The position numbers and the translations under genes are program-made. Under the pieces are notes generated by a model. The model was not told the origin of the DNA and ran no database searches. It saw nothing but the letters and a program-made list of their open reading frames with translations. Shown here in pieces: positions 18,253 through 26,589 of a stretch of 64,000 bases of DNA; within the stretch, counting starts at the first letter, position 1, and each line of letters opens with the position of its first letter. Origin of the DNA: Klebsiella huaxiensis (GTDB taxonomy: Bacteria > Pseudomonadota > Gammaproteobacteria > Enterobacterales > Enterobacteriaceae); contig NZ_CP036175.1 in the NCBI RefSeq assembly GCF_003261575.2, positions 186,001 through 250,000 on the forward strand. The letters run 5' to 3'.

Positions 18253-18268
18253 AATTGGTAGGACCAAT
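18253..18268. promoter_or_regulatory. LldR operator, promoter-distal copy
   Basis: The perfect inverted repeat AATTGGT-AGG-ACCAAT lies 126 bp from the other copy. That is about 12 helical turns, which is compatible with LldR-mediated looping over the promoter. It matches the LldR/PdhR consensus better than the proximal copy. Confidence 0.75.
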
Positions 18269-18304
18269 CTGTTTGGAGAGAGAGGGGATATTTGAAACAT
18301 AGCC

Positions 18305-18440
18305 TGTTCCGGAGGCGGCGGTGAACCAGTAACTCGGCTAAGCGCAGTGCGAGCCGGGAGAAAAGTGGAGGCGGTGCTGGTACGCCTTACCCGGGCTACC
18401 CGTTCTCAGATGGCAGTGAGAGGGGAGCCCGGTCAGCGTA
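18305..18440. repeat. REP-like arms at the lldP / GH127 junction
   Basis: Several REP-type pieces occur in a row: TTCCGGAGGCGGCGGTGAAC, CTCGGCTAAGCGCAGTGCGA with GCCGGG, GGAGGCGGTGCTGGTACGCC with TTACCCGGGCTAC, and GGAGCCCGGTCAGCGTAGTG. They mark the point where conserved lld synteny ends and the accessory GH127 island begins. Confidence 0.65.
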
Positions 18441-18444
18441 GTGC

Positions 18445-20406
18445 TTATTCGTCCGCTTCTTTCACCCAGATGCGCATTTCGCCTTCGCCGCGGTTGGCCC
18501 AGCTAAACCACGGGATAAAGGTCAGGGTCTGTTGCTGACGGGTGGACGGGGCGCGGTCATAATTCCACAGCGCCTGGTTTTCGGCATTTTCCGCCGTTTG
18601 TTTATAGCCCGGAGCCTGGAGGAGTGTCTTGTGAGCAAAAATCCCTTTGCCTTCAAACGCGCTGAACTGCGCATCGCGCGGCAGCTGTAGGTTATGCAGC
18701 TGTTCGCCGTTATCTGCCTGTTCCAGGCAATAAACCAGCGGGCCGCGCTGGACGGCGACCTGACCCGCCTGATGACGCACCAGCGGGTTGCCGTAAATAC
18801 GACGTACAGGCATCGGCAACGTTAACACCAGCGTGTCGCCCTCCTGCCAGTGATGGCTAATGTGCAGATAGCCTTTACGTACATCCTGCGCTACCGCCAC
18901 GCCGTTAAGCGTCACCTGCGGCTTATCGCACCAATCCGGCAGACGCAGTGCGAGAGTGTGATTGATCGGGGTGGATGAATCGATGGCGATTTTCACCTGC
19001 TCCTGCCACGGGTAATTGCCGCTGATGCGCAGACGTAAAGTTTCATCGCCCACCGGGATCTCCGCGCTGTTGCCGACATACAGGTTGATGTACAGCGCGT
19101 CGTCATGCGGCGTGTAGATATAGTGGCCCAGCGAGGTCAGCACGCGGGCGATGTTCGGTGGGCAGCAGGCGCAGCCGAACCAGCGCTGACGAATGGGCTT
19201 CACATGGTCATAAATATGGTTGAATTTTAATGACTTTGGATGCACTTCCAGCGGATTGACGTAGAAGAAATGCTTGCCGTCCAGCGCCATTCCGCCCAGC
19301 ACGGTGTTATACAGTGCGCGCTCCATCACGTCGGCGTACTGACTATCGGCTTCCATTTCCAGCATTCGGCGGGCAAACATCATCAGGCCGATAGAGGCGC
19401 AGCTTTCGGCGTATACCGTGTCGTTTGGCAGGTCGTAGTCGCTGCTGAAGGCCTCCCCGCTGCTCTGCGAACCGATGCCGCCGGTAATATACAGCTGGCG
19501 CTGGGCCATATTGTTCCATAAACGCAGGCAGTCCTGGCGTTTGCCTTCGTCCTGGCTTAAGCGGGCGAGATGAGCGACGCCGGTCATCAGATAGACAAAG
19601 CGCACTGCGTGGCCGATGGCGACCGGCTGCTCGGAAATCGGCTGATGCGCCTGACTGTAGGGTTTATCTTTAACCATCCACGCCGGGCCGTAGGTGTTCC
19701 AGTAGGAGGTTTGGCCGCGTTTTTCATATTCGATATCGTAAAAATGCGGCTGGGTTCCGCGCTCCTCGACGAAGTAGTTCACCAGCGACATGTAGCGCGG
19801 CTCCTGCGTTACGTCGTACAGGCGCATTAACGCCAGCTCGATTTCCGGGTGGCCAGGGTAGCCGTGCAGCTGCTTCTCTCCGGGGCCAAATACGCTATCG
19901 ATATGGTCAGCCAGGCGGCAGACCACCTCCAGCAGGCGGCGCTTGCCAGTGGCCTGGAAGAAGGCGACGCCCGCTTCAATCATATGCCCGGCGCAGTACA
20001 GTTCGTGGCATTCGGCGAGGTTGGTCCAACGTTCCTCTGGCGCTTTAACCGTGAAGTAGGTATTCAGATAGCCGTCTTCGCACTGGGCGGCGGCCACCAG
20101 TTCAATGACCTCATCTGCGGTCTTTTCCAGCTCGGCGTCCGGCTTCTGGCACAGCGACCAGGCTACGGCTTCCAGCCATTTTGCTACGTCACTGTCCTGA
20201 AAGACCATGCCGTAGAATTCTCCCTCCTGGAGTCCGGCGGCGATGCGGAAGTTCTCTATCGCATGGCTCGGATCCGCCTCGTCGATGCGGTCGTTAAGCG
20301 CATCCCACTGGTAGGGGATCACCACATCGCGCACCAGTTGCTGGTACTGGCCGAGGAACGGGTCGTTAATTTTCAGTTTGTGCAGATCGACTTCCATAAC
20401 AGACAT
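18445..20406 (-). CDS. GH127 family beta-L-arabinofuranosidase
   Basis: This 653-residue enzyme belongs to glycoside hydrolase family 127. The catalytic and zinc residues of the characterised Bifidobacterium HypBA1 can be lined up. These are a Glu in SSGEAF (residue 318), Glu and Cys in YAESCAS (334 and 336), and the Cys pair in FGCACCPPN (414 and 415, the first being the nucleophile in HypBA1). No signal peptide is seen, so it acts on imported oligosaccharides in the cytoplasm. The start at 20406 follows AAGGAG, which overlaps the stop of the upstream symporter gene. Beta-L-arabinofuranosides such as plant extensin or hydroxyproline-linked sugars are the expected substrate class. Confidence 0.9.
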   Translation of the reverse strand: MSVMEVDLHKLKINDPFLGQYQQLVRDVVIPYQWDALNDRIDEADPSHAIENFRIAAGLQEGEFYGMVFQDSDVAKWLEAVAWSLCQKPDAELEKTADEVIELVAAAQCEDGYLNTYFTVKAPEERWTNLAECHELYCAGHMIEAGVAFFQATGKRRLLEVVCRLADHIDSVFGPGEKQLHGYPGHPEIELALMRLYDVTQEPRYMSLVNYFVEERGTQPHFYDIEYEKRGQTSYWNTYGPAWMVKDKPYSQAHQPISEQPVAIGHAVRFVYLMTGVAHLARLSQDEGKRQDCLRLWNNMAQRQLYITGGIGSQSSGEAFSSDYDLPNDTVYAESCASIGLMMFARRMLEMEADSQYADVMERALYNTVLGGMALDGKHFFYVNPLEVHPKSLKFNHIYDHVKPIRQRWFGCACCPPNIARVLTSLGHYIYTPHDDALYINLYVGNSAEIPVGDETLRLRISGNYPWQEQVKIAIDSSTPINHTLALRLPDWCDKPQVTLNGVAVAQDVRKGYLHISHHWQEGDTLVLTLPMPVRRIYGNPLVRHQAGQVAVQRGPLVYCLEQADNGEQLHNLQLPRDAQFSAFEGKGIFAHKTLLQAPGYKQTAENAENQALWNYDRAPSTRQQQTLTFIPWFSWANRGEGEMRIWVKEADE

Positions 20407-20416
20407 GACGGACTCC

Positions 20417-21817
20417 TTAAGACTGAACGTGACGCGTGCGCAGGTCAGTGGCAATGCGCGCCATCATCGGATTGTTGAGTTTGCAGGCGCGGATCGAGAA
20501 GGCCAGCAGCAGATGGAACAGGGCGGGCAGCAGGGTTTCCATGGAGGAGATCCCGGCCAGCGACAGAGCGGTCTGATTGCCAGCCCCCGGCTGATAGGCC
20601 ACGTAGATAAAAATCAGGCTGATAATGCCGGCGCTAGAGGCCCACGCCAGCTTGATAAAGAACAGATTAAAAGCAAAGTTCATCCCGGAAGAGCGCACGC
20701 CGGTTTTCCATTCGCCGTAGTCGTCGGAAAATGCCATCAGCGAGAAGTGCAGCGGTAGGGTGAAGCCAAGAATAATGCCGTTGCCGAGGATCACCATCAG
20801 CCACAGGGTCTGATATGCCGGACCGGTCGGTAAAAACCACATCGCGACGGCCAGCGCGGCCAGCACCAGGTTGGTGTAGTAGTAGAGTTTGACGGTATCA
20901 AAGCGGCGCGACAGCAGGTTGATGATGACAGAGCCGCCAATTGATGCGAAGGTCACCATGGTGAAAAATAGTGAGGTGTAACCGGTGGACCCCTCAAGGA
21001 CGTAGGTGATGAAGTACATGTAGCCGCCGCCGCGGATATTAAAGACGTTGATCAGCAGGAATGACATCACGAGCATCAGCAGCAACTGGTCGTTTTTACG
21101 CAGCCCGGCGATATGCTCGCGCAGGGTAAATTTACCCATCATGTCCAGCGAGACGCGTTCGCGAACCCAGAAGAAGCAGCACAGGAACATCACCACCGCA
21201 ATAGCACACAGTACGCCGACGCCATACTGATAGCCTTGAGCAGTGTTGCCCTGACCGAGCGCGGTAACCAGCCACGGTAGCCCAACGGAGACCAAAAAAC
21301 CCGCCACGCCGCACAGAACGAAGCGCCAGGCCTGGCACGAGATCACCTCGCTGTGGCGCGTGGTCATGGTGTTGATCAGCGCACAGTACGGTACGTTAAT
21401 CGCGGTGTAGCTCACCGACAGCAGCAGATAGGTTCCGAACGCCCAGGCGATTTTTACTCCCATGCTGGCATCAGGGACGGTGAAGGTCAGGACGCCAATC
21501 ACGCCGATAGGTACGGCGATCCACAGCTGCCAGGGGCGAAAGCGTCCCCAGCGGCTTTGGGTACGGTCTGCCAGCACTCCCATGATCGGGTCGGAAATGG
21601 CATCAAAAACGCGCAGGGCCAGGAACATGGTTCCGACCAGCGCGGGCGTCAGGCCGAAGACATCGGTATAGAAAAAAGTTAAAAAGTTCATGATCAGGCA
21701 GGTAATAACCGTCCCACCTGCATCGCCCAGTCCGTAACCTATTTTTTCACGGAGGGATAATTTGTCGTCCTGGGCACGCTGTGCCAAATCGCTTGTCGTA
21801 ATCGGAGCCGAAGTCAT
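20417..21817 (-). CDS. GPH-family glycoside/pentoside cation symporter
   Basis: This 466-residue, 12-helix inner-membrane carrier belongs to the glycoside-pentoside-hexuronide:cation symporter family (MelB/XynT/YicJ type). The N-terminus reads SLREKIGYGLGDAGGTVI. The loop DAISDPIMGVLADRTQSRWGRFRPW contains the family Asp and Arg residues. It lies 10 nt upstream of the GH127 gene on the same strand. That order, import then hydrolysis, suggests it carries short arabinosides. The substrate is inferred from context only. Confidence 0.9.
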   Translation of the reverse strand: MTSAPITTSDLAQRAQDDKLSLREKIGYGLGDAGGTVITCLIMNFLTFFYTDVFGLTPALVGTMFLALRVFDAISDPIMGVLADRTQSRWGRFRPWQLWIAVPIGVIGVLTFTVPDASMGVKIAWAFGTYLLLSVSYTAINVPYCALINTMTTRHSEVISCQAWRFVLCGVAGFLVSVGLPWLVTALGQGNTAQGYQYGVGVLCAIAVVMFLCCFFWVRERVSLDMMGKFTLREHIAGLRKNDQLLLMLVMSFLLINVFNIRGGGYMYFITYVLEGSTGYTSLFFTMVTFASIGGSVIINLLSRRFDTVKLYYYTNLVLAALAVAMWFLPTGPAYQTLWLMVILGNGIILGFTLPLHFSLMAFSDDYGEWKTGVRSSGMNFAFNLFFIKLAWASSAGIISLIFIYVAYQPGAGNQTALSLAGISSMETLLPALFHLLLAFSIRACKLNNPMMARIATDLRTRHVQS

Positions 21818-22070
21818 AAATAACTCCCGGAGATGATGTTCGGAGAATATCCCGCCTGGTTGCGGGTTTTTATTGTGTAATTTGCAAAGTACGTTATTTA
21901 TTCTGCACTAAATATTAGGAGCAACAAGGGAAGGGAAAAGTATAAAAAGGTGACGATTCCGACTTGATAGTAAAAGTGTGATTTTGATCCGGCATAACGC
22001 TATTTTATCGTGAATAATCAATAACAATGAGAGGTTGTTTATGATTCTAAAAGCGGAAAATTGAATATCT

Positions 22071-22886
22071 ATGCTTGAATTATCCATGTCTCTTCCGATT
22101 AAGGTGCAGAACGGCGGGCTGTTTATTTCCCGCGGCATTGGTAGCCATCCGGCGCGCCAACTTCACTCCTGGGAAATAATATTTGTTGAAAAAGGGACAT
22201 TAGCGATTCGCGAAGGGAGCGAAGTTTTTAGCGTCAATGCCGGGGAAAGTTTACTGCTCTGGCCGCAGCGTTTACATGTTGGCGTGGGGCAATTTCCGGC
22301 GGACCTAAAGTTTTATTGGCTGCATTTTGAAGTGACATCTGGTGAAAGCGACTCTCTACCTGAACCGTTGCTTTCTATCCCGCAGCACACACGAGTCAGC
22401 GAGCCGCAGTATATTATTTCGCTGTTCCGGCAATTCTTACGCGAACAGGAAAATATTCATCGCAGCGTGGCGCTGGAATTGATTCTGTTGTTGATTTTGC
22501 AGCAAATTTCGGCGGCGGCCAGCGAGCAGCCCGCCGATAGCCCCGGCAATGCGCTGGCGTGGAAAGCGCAGCAAATTATTCATACCCAATTTCATCTGCC
22601 CATTTCCGCCTCAACGCTGGCGCATGAACTGCACTGCAACGCCGATTATCTGGGGCGCGTTTATCGCCATGCTTTCCGACTGACGTTAACCGAAGCGTTG
22701 CATCGCCAGCGGGTAAGGGCAGCGGAAAAGCTGCTCATCAGCGATTCGCTATCGCTGACTGAAGTGGCGATGAAATGTGGATTTAACGACGTGGGCTACT
22801 TTCGCAAGATATTCCGCAAGCACACCAGCCTGACCCCGGCGGCGTGGAAGCGTCGTTACTGCAAAGAGCATATTAATTCGGCGTAG
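22071..22886 (+). CDS. AraC-family transcriptional regulator of the GH127/GPH operon
   Basis: This 271-residue protein has an N-terminal cupin sugar-sensing domain (about 10-130, PARQLHSWEIIFVEKGTL). Its C-terminal AraC DNA-binding domain has two helix-turn-helix motifs (LAHELHCNADYLGRVYRHAF and LTEVAMKCGFNDVGYFRKIF). It is divergent from the symporter-GH127 operon with a 253-bp AT-rich spacer, so it is the likely activator. No convincing ribosome site is seen before the ATG, and the second Met at residue 6 is an alternative start. Confidence 0.9.
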   Translation: MLELSMSLPIKVQNGGLFISRGIGSHPARQLHSWEIIFVEKGTLAIREGSEVFSVNAGESLLLWPQRLHVGVGQFPADLKFYWLHFEVTSGESDSLPEPLLSIPQHTRVSEPQYIISLFRQFLREQENIHRSVALELILLLILQQISAAASEQPADSPGNALAWKAQQIIHTQFHLPISASTLAHELHCNADYLGRVYRHAFRLTLTEALHRQRVRAAEKLLISDSLSLTEVAMKCGFNDVGYFRKIFRKHTSLTPAAWKRRYCKEHINSA

Positions 22887-23358
22887 GGTTTAACTAGTGT
22901 GTGCCGGACCTGATGTATCGGCGTGGCTTCATCCCGGGGGCGGCGCTTGACGCGCCTTGCCCGGGCTACAGGTTCGTGAGTTCTGCGGGTTTGGTCGCCC
23001 GGGCTACAGGTTCGAGCGTTCTGCGGGTTTGGTAGCTCGGGATACAGGTTCGTGAGTTCTGCGGGTTTGGTCGCCCGGGCCACAGGTTCGAGTGTTCTGC
23101 GGGTTTGGTCGCCCGGGCTACAGGTTCGAGCGTTCTGCGGGTTTGGTCGCCCGGGCTACAGGTTCGAGCGTTCTGCGGGTTTGGTCGCCCGGGCTACAGG
23201 TTCGAGCGTTCTGCGGGTTTGGTCGCCCGGGCTACAGGTTCGAGCGTTCTGCGGGTTTGGTCGCCCGGGCTACAGGTTCGAGTGTTCTGCGGGTTTGGTA
23301 GCCCGGACAGATGCGCAGCATCGCCTCCGGGGAAAGCATCTGTACAAACAGACCCTCT
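22887..23358. other. AraC-gene / feoC spacer (472 bp), no gene
   Basis: The convergent spacer contains a REP arm (CCCGGGGGCGGCGCTTGACG), the 38-bp array and a closing REP arm at about 23296-23335 (GTAGCCCGGACAGATGCGCA with GCATCGCCTCCGGGG). The last 20 bases before feoC hold nothing recognisable. Confidence 0.7.
22958..23310. repeat. 38-bp tandem repeat array derived from a REP arm (9 units)
   Basis: The phrase TTCTGCGGGTTTGGT recurs at 22981, 23019, 23057, 23095, 23133, 23171, 23209, 23247 and 23285, exactly 38 bp apart. Between the phrases lie CGCCCGGGCTACAGG and TTCGAGCG or close variants. Units 3 and 9 differ slightly, and units 5-8 are identical or nearly so. Because 38 is not a multiple of 3, and the unit has no stops in this direction, several overlapping long open frames appear here that are not genes. 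Confidence 0.95.
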
Positions 23359-23598
23359 TTAGCGCAGCGACCACCACTCCCGCAGGCAGGCCTTGCCTTC
23401 CGGGCAGCTTTTGCAGCTTCCGGAAAGACAGCCATCAGCATCTTCGGTCACTTTTACTGCTTTACCCATCGCCTCCAGGCGGCCCAGCATGGCGTCGATC
23501 ATCGGCTGAGGCGTACGCAGGCGGGCGCTCAACTGCGCGGCCTCCATCCGTCCTTGCAGGGCCAGCATATCGCGAACCTCAATTAACGACGCCATCAT
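23359..23598 (-). CDS. feoC: Ferrous iron transport accessory protein FeoC
   Basis: This 79-residue winged-helix protein is found only with enterobacterial FeoB. It starts MMASLIEVRDMLALQGRMEAAQLSARL. The C-terminal half carries the Cys set C-SGSCKSCPEGKAC, proposed to hold an oxygen-sensitive Fe-S cluster. It is thought to stabilise FeoB against FtsH proteolysis. It lies 6 nt after the feoB stop. Confidence 0.92.
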   Translation of the reverse strand: MMASLIEVRDMLALQGRMEAAQLSARLRTPQPMIDAMLGRLEAMGKAVKVTEDADGCLSGSCKSCPEGKACLREWWSLR

Positions 23599-23604
23599 CG
23601 CTCC

Positions 23605-25923
23605 TTAGTGGCAATCGCCAGCCGGACTCTGGCAACAGGACGACGGCGTTTTGCGCGTTGCCAGCAGCGAGACGTCCACCCGGCTACGCGCTCTGCGCAG
23701 CAGACCAAAGACCAGAATATTGAACAACACCACCGCCAGAATGCACACCAGGCTATAGCGCGGATGCTGGCTGAAGCTGACGGTCTGGTAATACAGCGTA
23801 GAGAGTGAATAGGCGATATTCAGGCCCCACAGGATAGAGAAGGACATCCAACCGCGGCTCGACTCGCGGGCAATCGCCCCCATCACCGAAATGCAGGGAA
23901 TATAGAGCAGAACGAAAATCAGGTAGCTGTACGCCGCTGCGGCGCTGCCGAATTTGCTGCCCATTACGCCCATCGCGCCGGTTTCCATTTCGCCATCGCC
24001 TTTGCTGGCTTCAATGGGGTTCGCCAGTACGCTCAGGCTGAAGGTATCTTTCAGGCTTTGCCAGGTCTCATCCACCGCGGCCAGCAGTTCGTCGCCAAGG
24101 TGGAACTCCTGCGGATTAAACGCTTCATTCTGGATATCTTCAGCGGTGTAGAGCGTGTTCAACGTACCAACCACCACCTCTTTCGCCATCGCGCCGGTAA
24201 ACAGGCCGACGGTCGCCTGCCAGTTATCCTCATGCACGCCAATCGGTTTAAACACCGGGGTAATCACGCGGCTGACTGATGCCAGCGCCGAATCGTTGAT
24301 GTTATCGACGATCTTCCCGCTCAGCGAGAAGCTGTTCAGCGCGCTGAGGAAGATACTGACGATGACGATCACTTTACCGGCACGCAGCACGAAACCTTTC
24401 AGACGCTGCCAGGTCTGGATAATCAGACTCTTAATATGCGGGACGTGGTACACCGGCAGCTCCATCACGAACGGCGAAGCTTCGCCGCGCATAATTGTGT
24501 GCTTGAGCATCAGGCCGGTGAGGATCGCCATGACGATACCTAACAGGTATAGCGAGAAGACTGCCAGCGCGCCGTTCTGGCCGAAAAAGGCGGCGGCAAA
24601 AACAGCAAAGATTGCCAGCCGCGCACCGCAGGACATAAACGGCGCCATCATGATGGTCATCAGGCGCTCGCGCGGCGCATCAAGGGTACGTGCGCCCATC
24701 ACCGACGGCACGTTACAGCCAAAACCAACAATCAACGGCACGAAGGATTTCCCCGGCAGCCCCAGCGCTTGCATCAGGCGGTCCATCACAAACGCCGCCC
24801 GCGCCATGTAGCCGGAGTCTTCAAGGAAGGAGAGGAACAGGTACATCATGCCGATTTGCGGCACCAGCGGCAGCACGGTATTAATACCGCCGCCGATCCC
24901 CTGGGCGAGGAAAATGGTTAGCCAGTCCGGGAAATGCAGGGTATAGCCGATCCACTGAATGCCGTGGATAAAGATAGCCACAGAACCGCCATCAAAGATT
25001 GGCTGCAGTGCACCGCCGATGTTGATCGCCAGTAAGAACATCAGGTACATGACGAATAGAAAGACCGGCAGCCCAAGGAAACGGTTGAGGATAATTTTAT
25101 CCATCGCCGCAGTGAAACGACTTGGCTCGGAGGTCAACGTGTTGCTGACCGCATCACAAATGGCGGCAATGCTTTGGTAACGCGCATCGGCGATATGCAG
25201 CGCCGGGTCGTCCAGCTCTTCGCTCAGATGCGCCAGCGCACTGTCCAGCTTGTGGGCTGCGTCACCAGCATAGGCGCGGCTGTAAATATCGCCTTCCAGC
25301 ATCTGCAAACCCAGCCAGCTACGCTGACGTGGCGGGATGTTCTGCGCCATCGCTTGCGCCAGCTTGTCCGCTTCGCGCAGCAGCGGCTGCGGATAGTGCA
25401 CCAGCTCAATAGATTGGTTTTCCTGATGACGGTCGATAGCCATTTTTAAGGCTTCGATACCGCGTCCACGGGTGGAAACCAGCGGAATAACCGGGCAACC
25501 GAGGCGCGCTGCCAGCGCATCGACATCAATACGGATTTTTTGTTTTTCCGCGATATCAAGCATGTTCAACGCGACTACGCAGGGAATGCCTAGTTCCAGC
25601 AGTTGCAGGGTCAGGTAGAGGTTACGTTCCAGATTGGATGCATCAACCACGTTAATCAGCATGTCGGCATCACCGCTGAGGATGTAGTGGCAGGCAATTT
25701 GCTCATCCAGCGAGGTTTGCGAAGAGATAGTGGTCAGGGAATAGGTGCCAGGAAGGTCGACCAGCGTGACCTGATGATCGGTGGTGTTGAAACCACCCTC
25801 TTTACGCTCAACGGTGACTCCGGCCCAGTTGCCCACACGCTGACGCGCGCCGGTGAGCTGGTTGAATAGCGTCGTCTTACCGGAATTAGGATTACCAATT
25901 AAACCAATGGTTAATTTTTTCAT
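23605..25923 (-). CDS. feoB: Ferrous iron permease FeoB
   Basis: This is a large inner-membrane GTPase-permease for Fe(II) of 772 residues. The N-terminal G domain has GNPNSGKTTLFNQL (G1), VDLPGTYSLT (G3) and ALNMLD (G4). The membrane domain contains the two Gate motifs with conserved Cys (IVGFGCNVPSVMGARTL and LLYIPCISVMGAIARE). The C-terminal cytoplasmic tail ends SSCCQSPAGDCH. The start at 25923 was chosen because AGAG sits 7 nt upstream. An ATG two codons earlier would crowd that site. Confidence 0.97.
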   Translation of the reverse strand: MKKLTIGLIGNPNSGKTTLFNQLTGARQRVGNWAGVTVERKEGGFNTTDHQVTLVDLPGTYSLTTISSQTSLDEQIACHYILSGDADMLINVVDASNLERNLYLTLQLLELGIPCVVALNMLDIAEKQKIRIDVDALAARLGCPVIPLVSTRGRGIEALKMAIDRHQENQSIELVHYPQPLLREADKLAQAMAQNIPPRQRSWLGLQMLEGDIYSRAYAGDAAHKLDSALAHLSEELDDPALHIADARYQSIAAICDAVSNTLTSEPSRFTAAMDKIILNRFLGLPVFLFVMYLMFLLAINIGGALQPIFDGGSVAIFIHGIQWIGYTLHFPDWLTIFLAQGIGGGINTVLPLVPQIGMMYLFLSFLEDSGYMARAAFVMDRLMQALGLPGKSFVPLIVGFGCNVPSVMGARTLDAPRERLMTIMMAPFMSCGARLAIFAVFAAAFFGQNGALAVFSLYLLGIVMAILTGLMLKHTIMRGEASPFVMELPVYHVPHIKSLIIQTWQRLKGFVLRAGKVIVIVSIFLSALNSFSLSGKIVDNINDSALASVSRVITPVFKPIGVHEDNWQATVGLFTGAMAKEVVVGTLNTLYTAEDIQNEAFNPQEFHLGDELLAAVDETWQSLKDTFSLSVLANPIEASKGDGEMETGAMGVMGSKFGSAAAAYSYLIFVLLYIPCISVMGAIARESSRGWMSFSILWGLNIAYSLSTLYYQTVSFSQHPRYSLVCILAVVLFNILVFGLLRRARSRVDVSLLATRKTPSSCCQSPAGDCH

Positions 25924-25950
25924 ATTCATGCTCTTAGTGCCGGTCAGGCG

Positions 25951-26178
25951 TTATTGTGCAACTGCTTCCAGCTCAATTAACGCTAAATCCTTTTTGCGTA
26001 ATACCAGGCTCACACGTCGGGTTTCAATGTGAATAGGATCGCCAAGCGGCGCCACGCGAACCACATTAAAAGAAGAGCCGGGCAGCATCCCGAGGGACAG
26101 AAGTTTCTGCCGATAAGCCGGGCTAATATCGCGGGAGAAACCAGTGATTTTCCACGCACTATCAGGTGTGAATTGCAT
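25951..26178 (-). CDS. feoA: Ferrous iron transport protein FeoA
   Basis: This 75-residue cytosolic SH3-like protein is needed for FeoB activity. From the ATG at 26178 it reads MQFTPDSAWKITGFSRDISP and then LLSLGMLPGSSFNVVRVAPLGDPI. A longer in-frame reading upstream is unconserved. TAGGT lies 5 nt before the start. It is the first gene of feoABC, and Fur-like and FNR-like sites lie upstream. Confidence 0.95.
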   Translation of the reverse strand: MQFTPDSAWKITGFSRDISPAYRQKLLSLGMLPGSSFNVVRVAPLGDPIHIETRRVSLVLRKKDLALIELEAVAQ

Positions 26179-26281
26179 AGGACCTACTTGTATATCGCTA
26201 ACTGAAAGAGAGTTTTCCGTATGCGCCGGAGGTGCAGCGCCTGGGACCGTAGCCAACGAAGAATAATAAATACTCACTGAG

Positions 26282-26300
26282 AATAATGATAATGAGAATA
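26282..26300. promoter_or_regulatory. Fur box upstream of feoA
   Basis: AATAATGATAATGAGAATA matches the 19-bp Fur consensus at 14 of 19 positions by my count. It lies about 105 bp upstream of the feoA ATG, in an AT-rich promoter region. It suggests repression by Fur with Fe(II). Confidence 0.75.
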
Positions 26301-26363
26301 GTTTTTATCATCAATACATATAATGCGATAGATTCTATGTTTAGCCGGAAAATTGAGCTTTTG

Positions 26364-26377
26364 TTGATATTGAGCAA
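26364..26377. promoter_or_regulatory. FNR-like site upstream of feoA
   Basis: TTGAT-ATTG-AGCAA matches the FNR consensus TTGAT-N4-ATCAA except for one base. It lies further from feoA than the Fur box. Anaerobic FNR activation of feo is known in E. coli, which makes the match plausible. Confidence 0.55.
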
Positions 26378-26557
26378 AGTCGATTTTGTTATCGCCACTG
26401 AGATAATAATTATTCTTATTTCTTAATGTTTAATTAAGGTTTCGTTAGTTAACAAAATGAAAATATTAATCTCAGAAATTCAATTCACGCTTATTAAGAA
26501 GTTATAAGAAAATACTGATGCTTGTTTGCGCAATATGGCGAATGGCCGAGGAGAAGC

Positions 26558-26580
26558 GGCCCCTCAGCAAGAGGGGCCGA
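26558..26580 (-). terminator. Hairpin after tex
   Basis: GGCCCCTC and GAGGGGCC pair around AGCAA. The hairpin lies about 10 bp beyond the tex stop, read on the minus strand. The following T-tract is weak, so it may act mainly as a 3' stabiliser. Confidence 0.5.
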
Positions 26581-26589
26581 AAAGGGGGG

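Larger units (their letters stand above)
18057..18444. promoter_or_regulatory. lldP upstream spacer (388 bp)
   Basis: This gene-free stretch divides in two. Bases 18057-18300 are AT-rich and hold the lld promoter with the two LldR operators. Bases 18305-18440 hold REP-like arms next to the GH127 gene end. No additional gene is supported. The small open frame around 18347 is composed of repeat sequence. Confidence 0.6.
26179..26589. promoter_or_regulatory. feoA-tex spacer (411 bp)
   Basis: This strongly AT-rich, gene-free stretch holds the feo promoter with Fur and FNR candidates. Near its right end the sequence AAGCGGCCCCTCAGCAAGAGGGGCCGAAAAGG (about 26553-26585) forms a GGCCCCTC / GAGGGGCC hairpin. 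On the minus strand this is the likely terminator of tex. Confidence 0.6.

Noticed and set aside
22958..23310. Possible CRISPR array because of many 38-bp repeats
   Set aside because: The units are directly abutting with no unique spacers, and there are no cas genes nearby.
23052..23723. A 223-residue open frame with repeated Gly-Phe-Gly-Arg-Pro-Gly-Tyr phrases and similar frames beside it
   Set aside because: It is the 38-bp tandem array read in a cycling frame and then the antisense of feoC and feoB. There is no ribosome site or homology.
24155..24811. 218-residue plus-strand open frame rich in Arg, Thr and Pro
   Set aside because: It is antisense to the membrane domain of feoB, and the composition is typical of such shadows.
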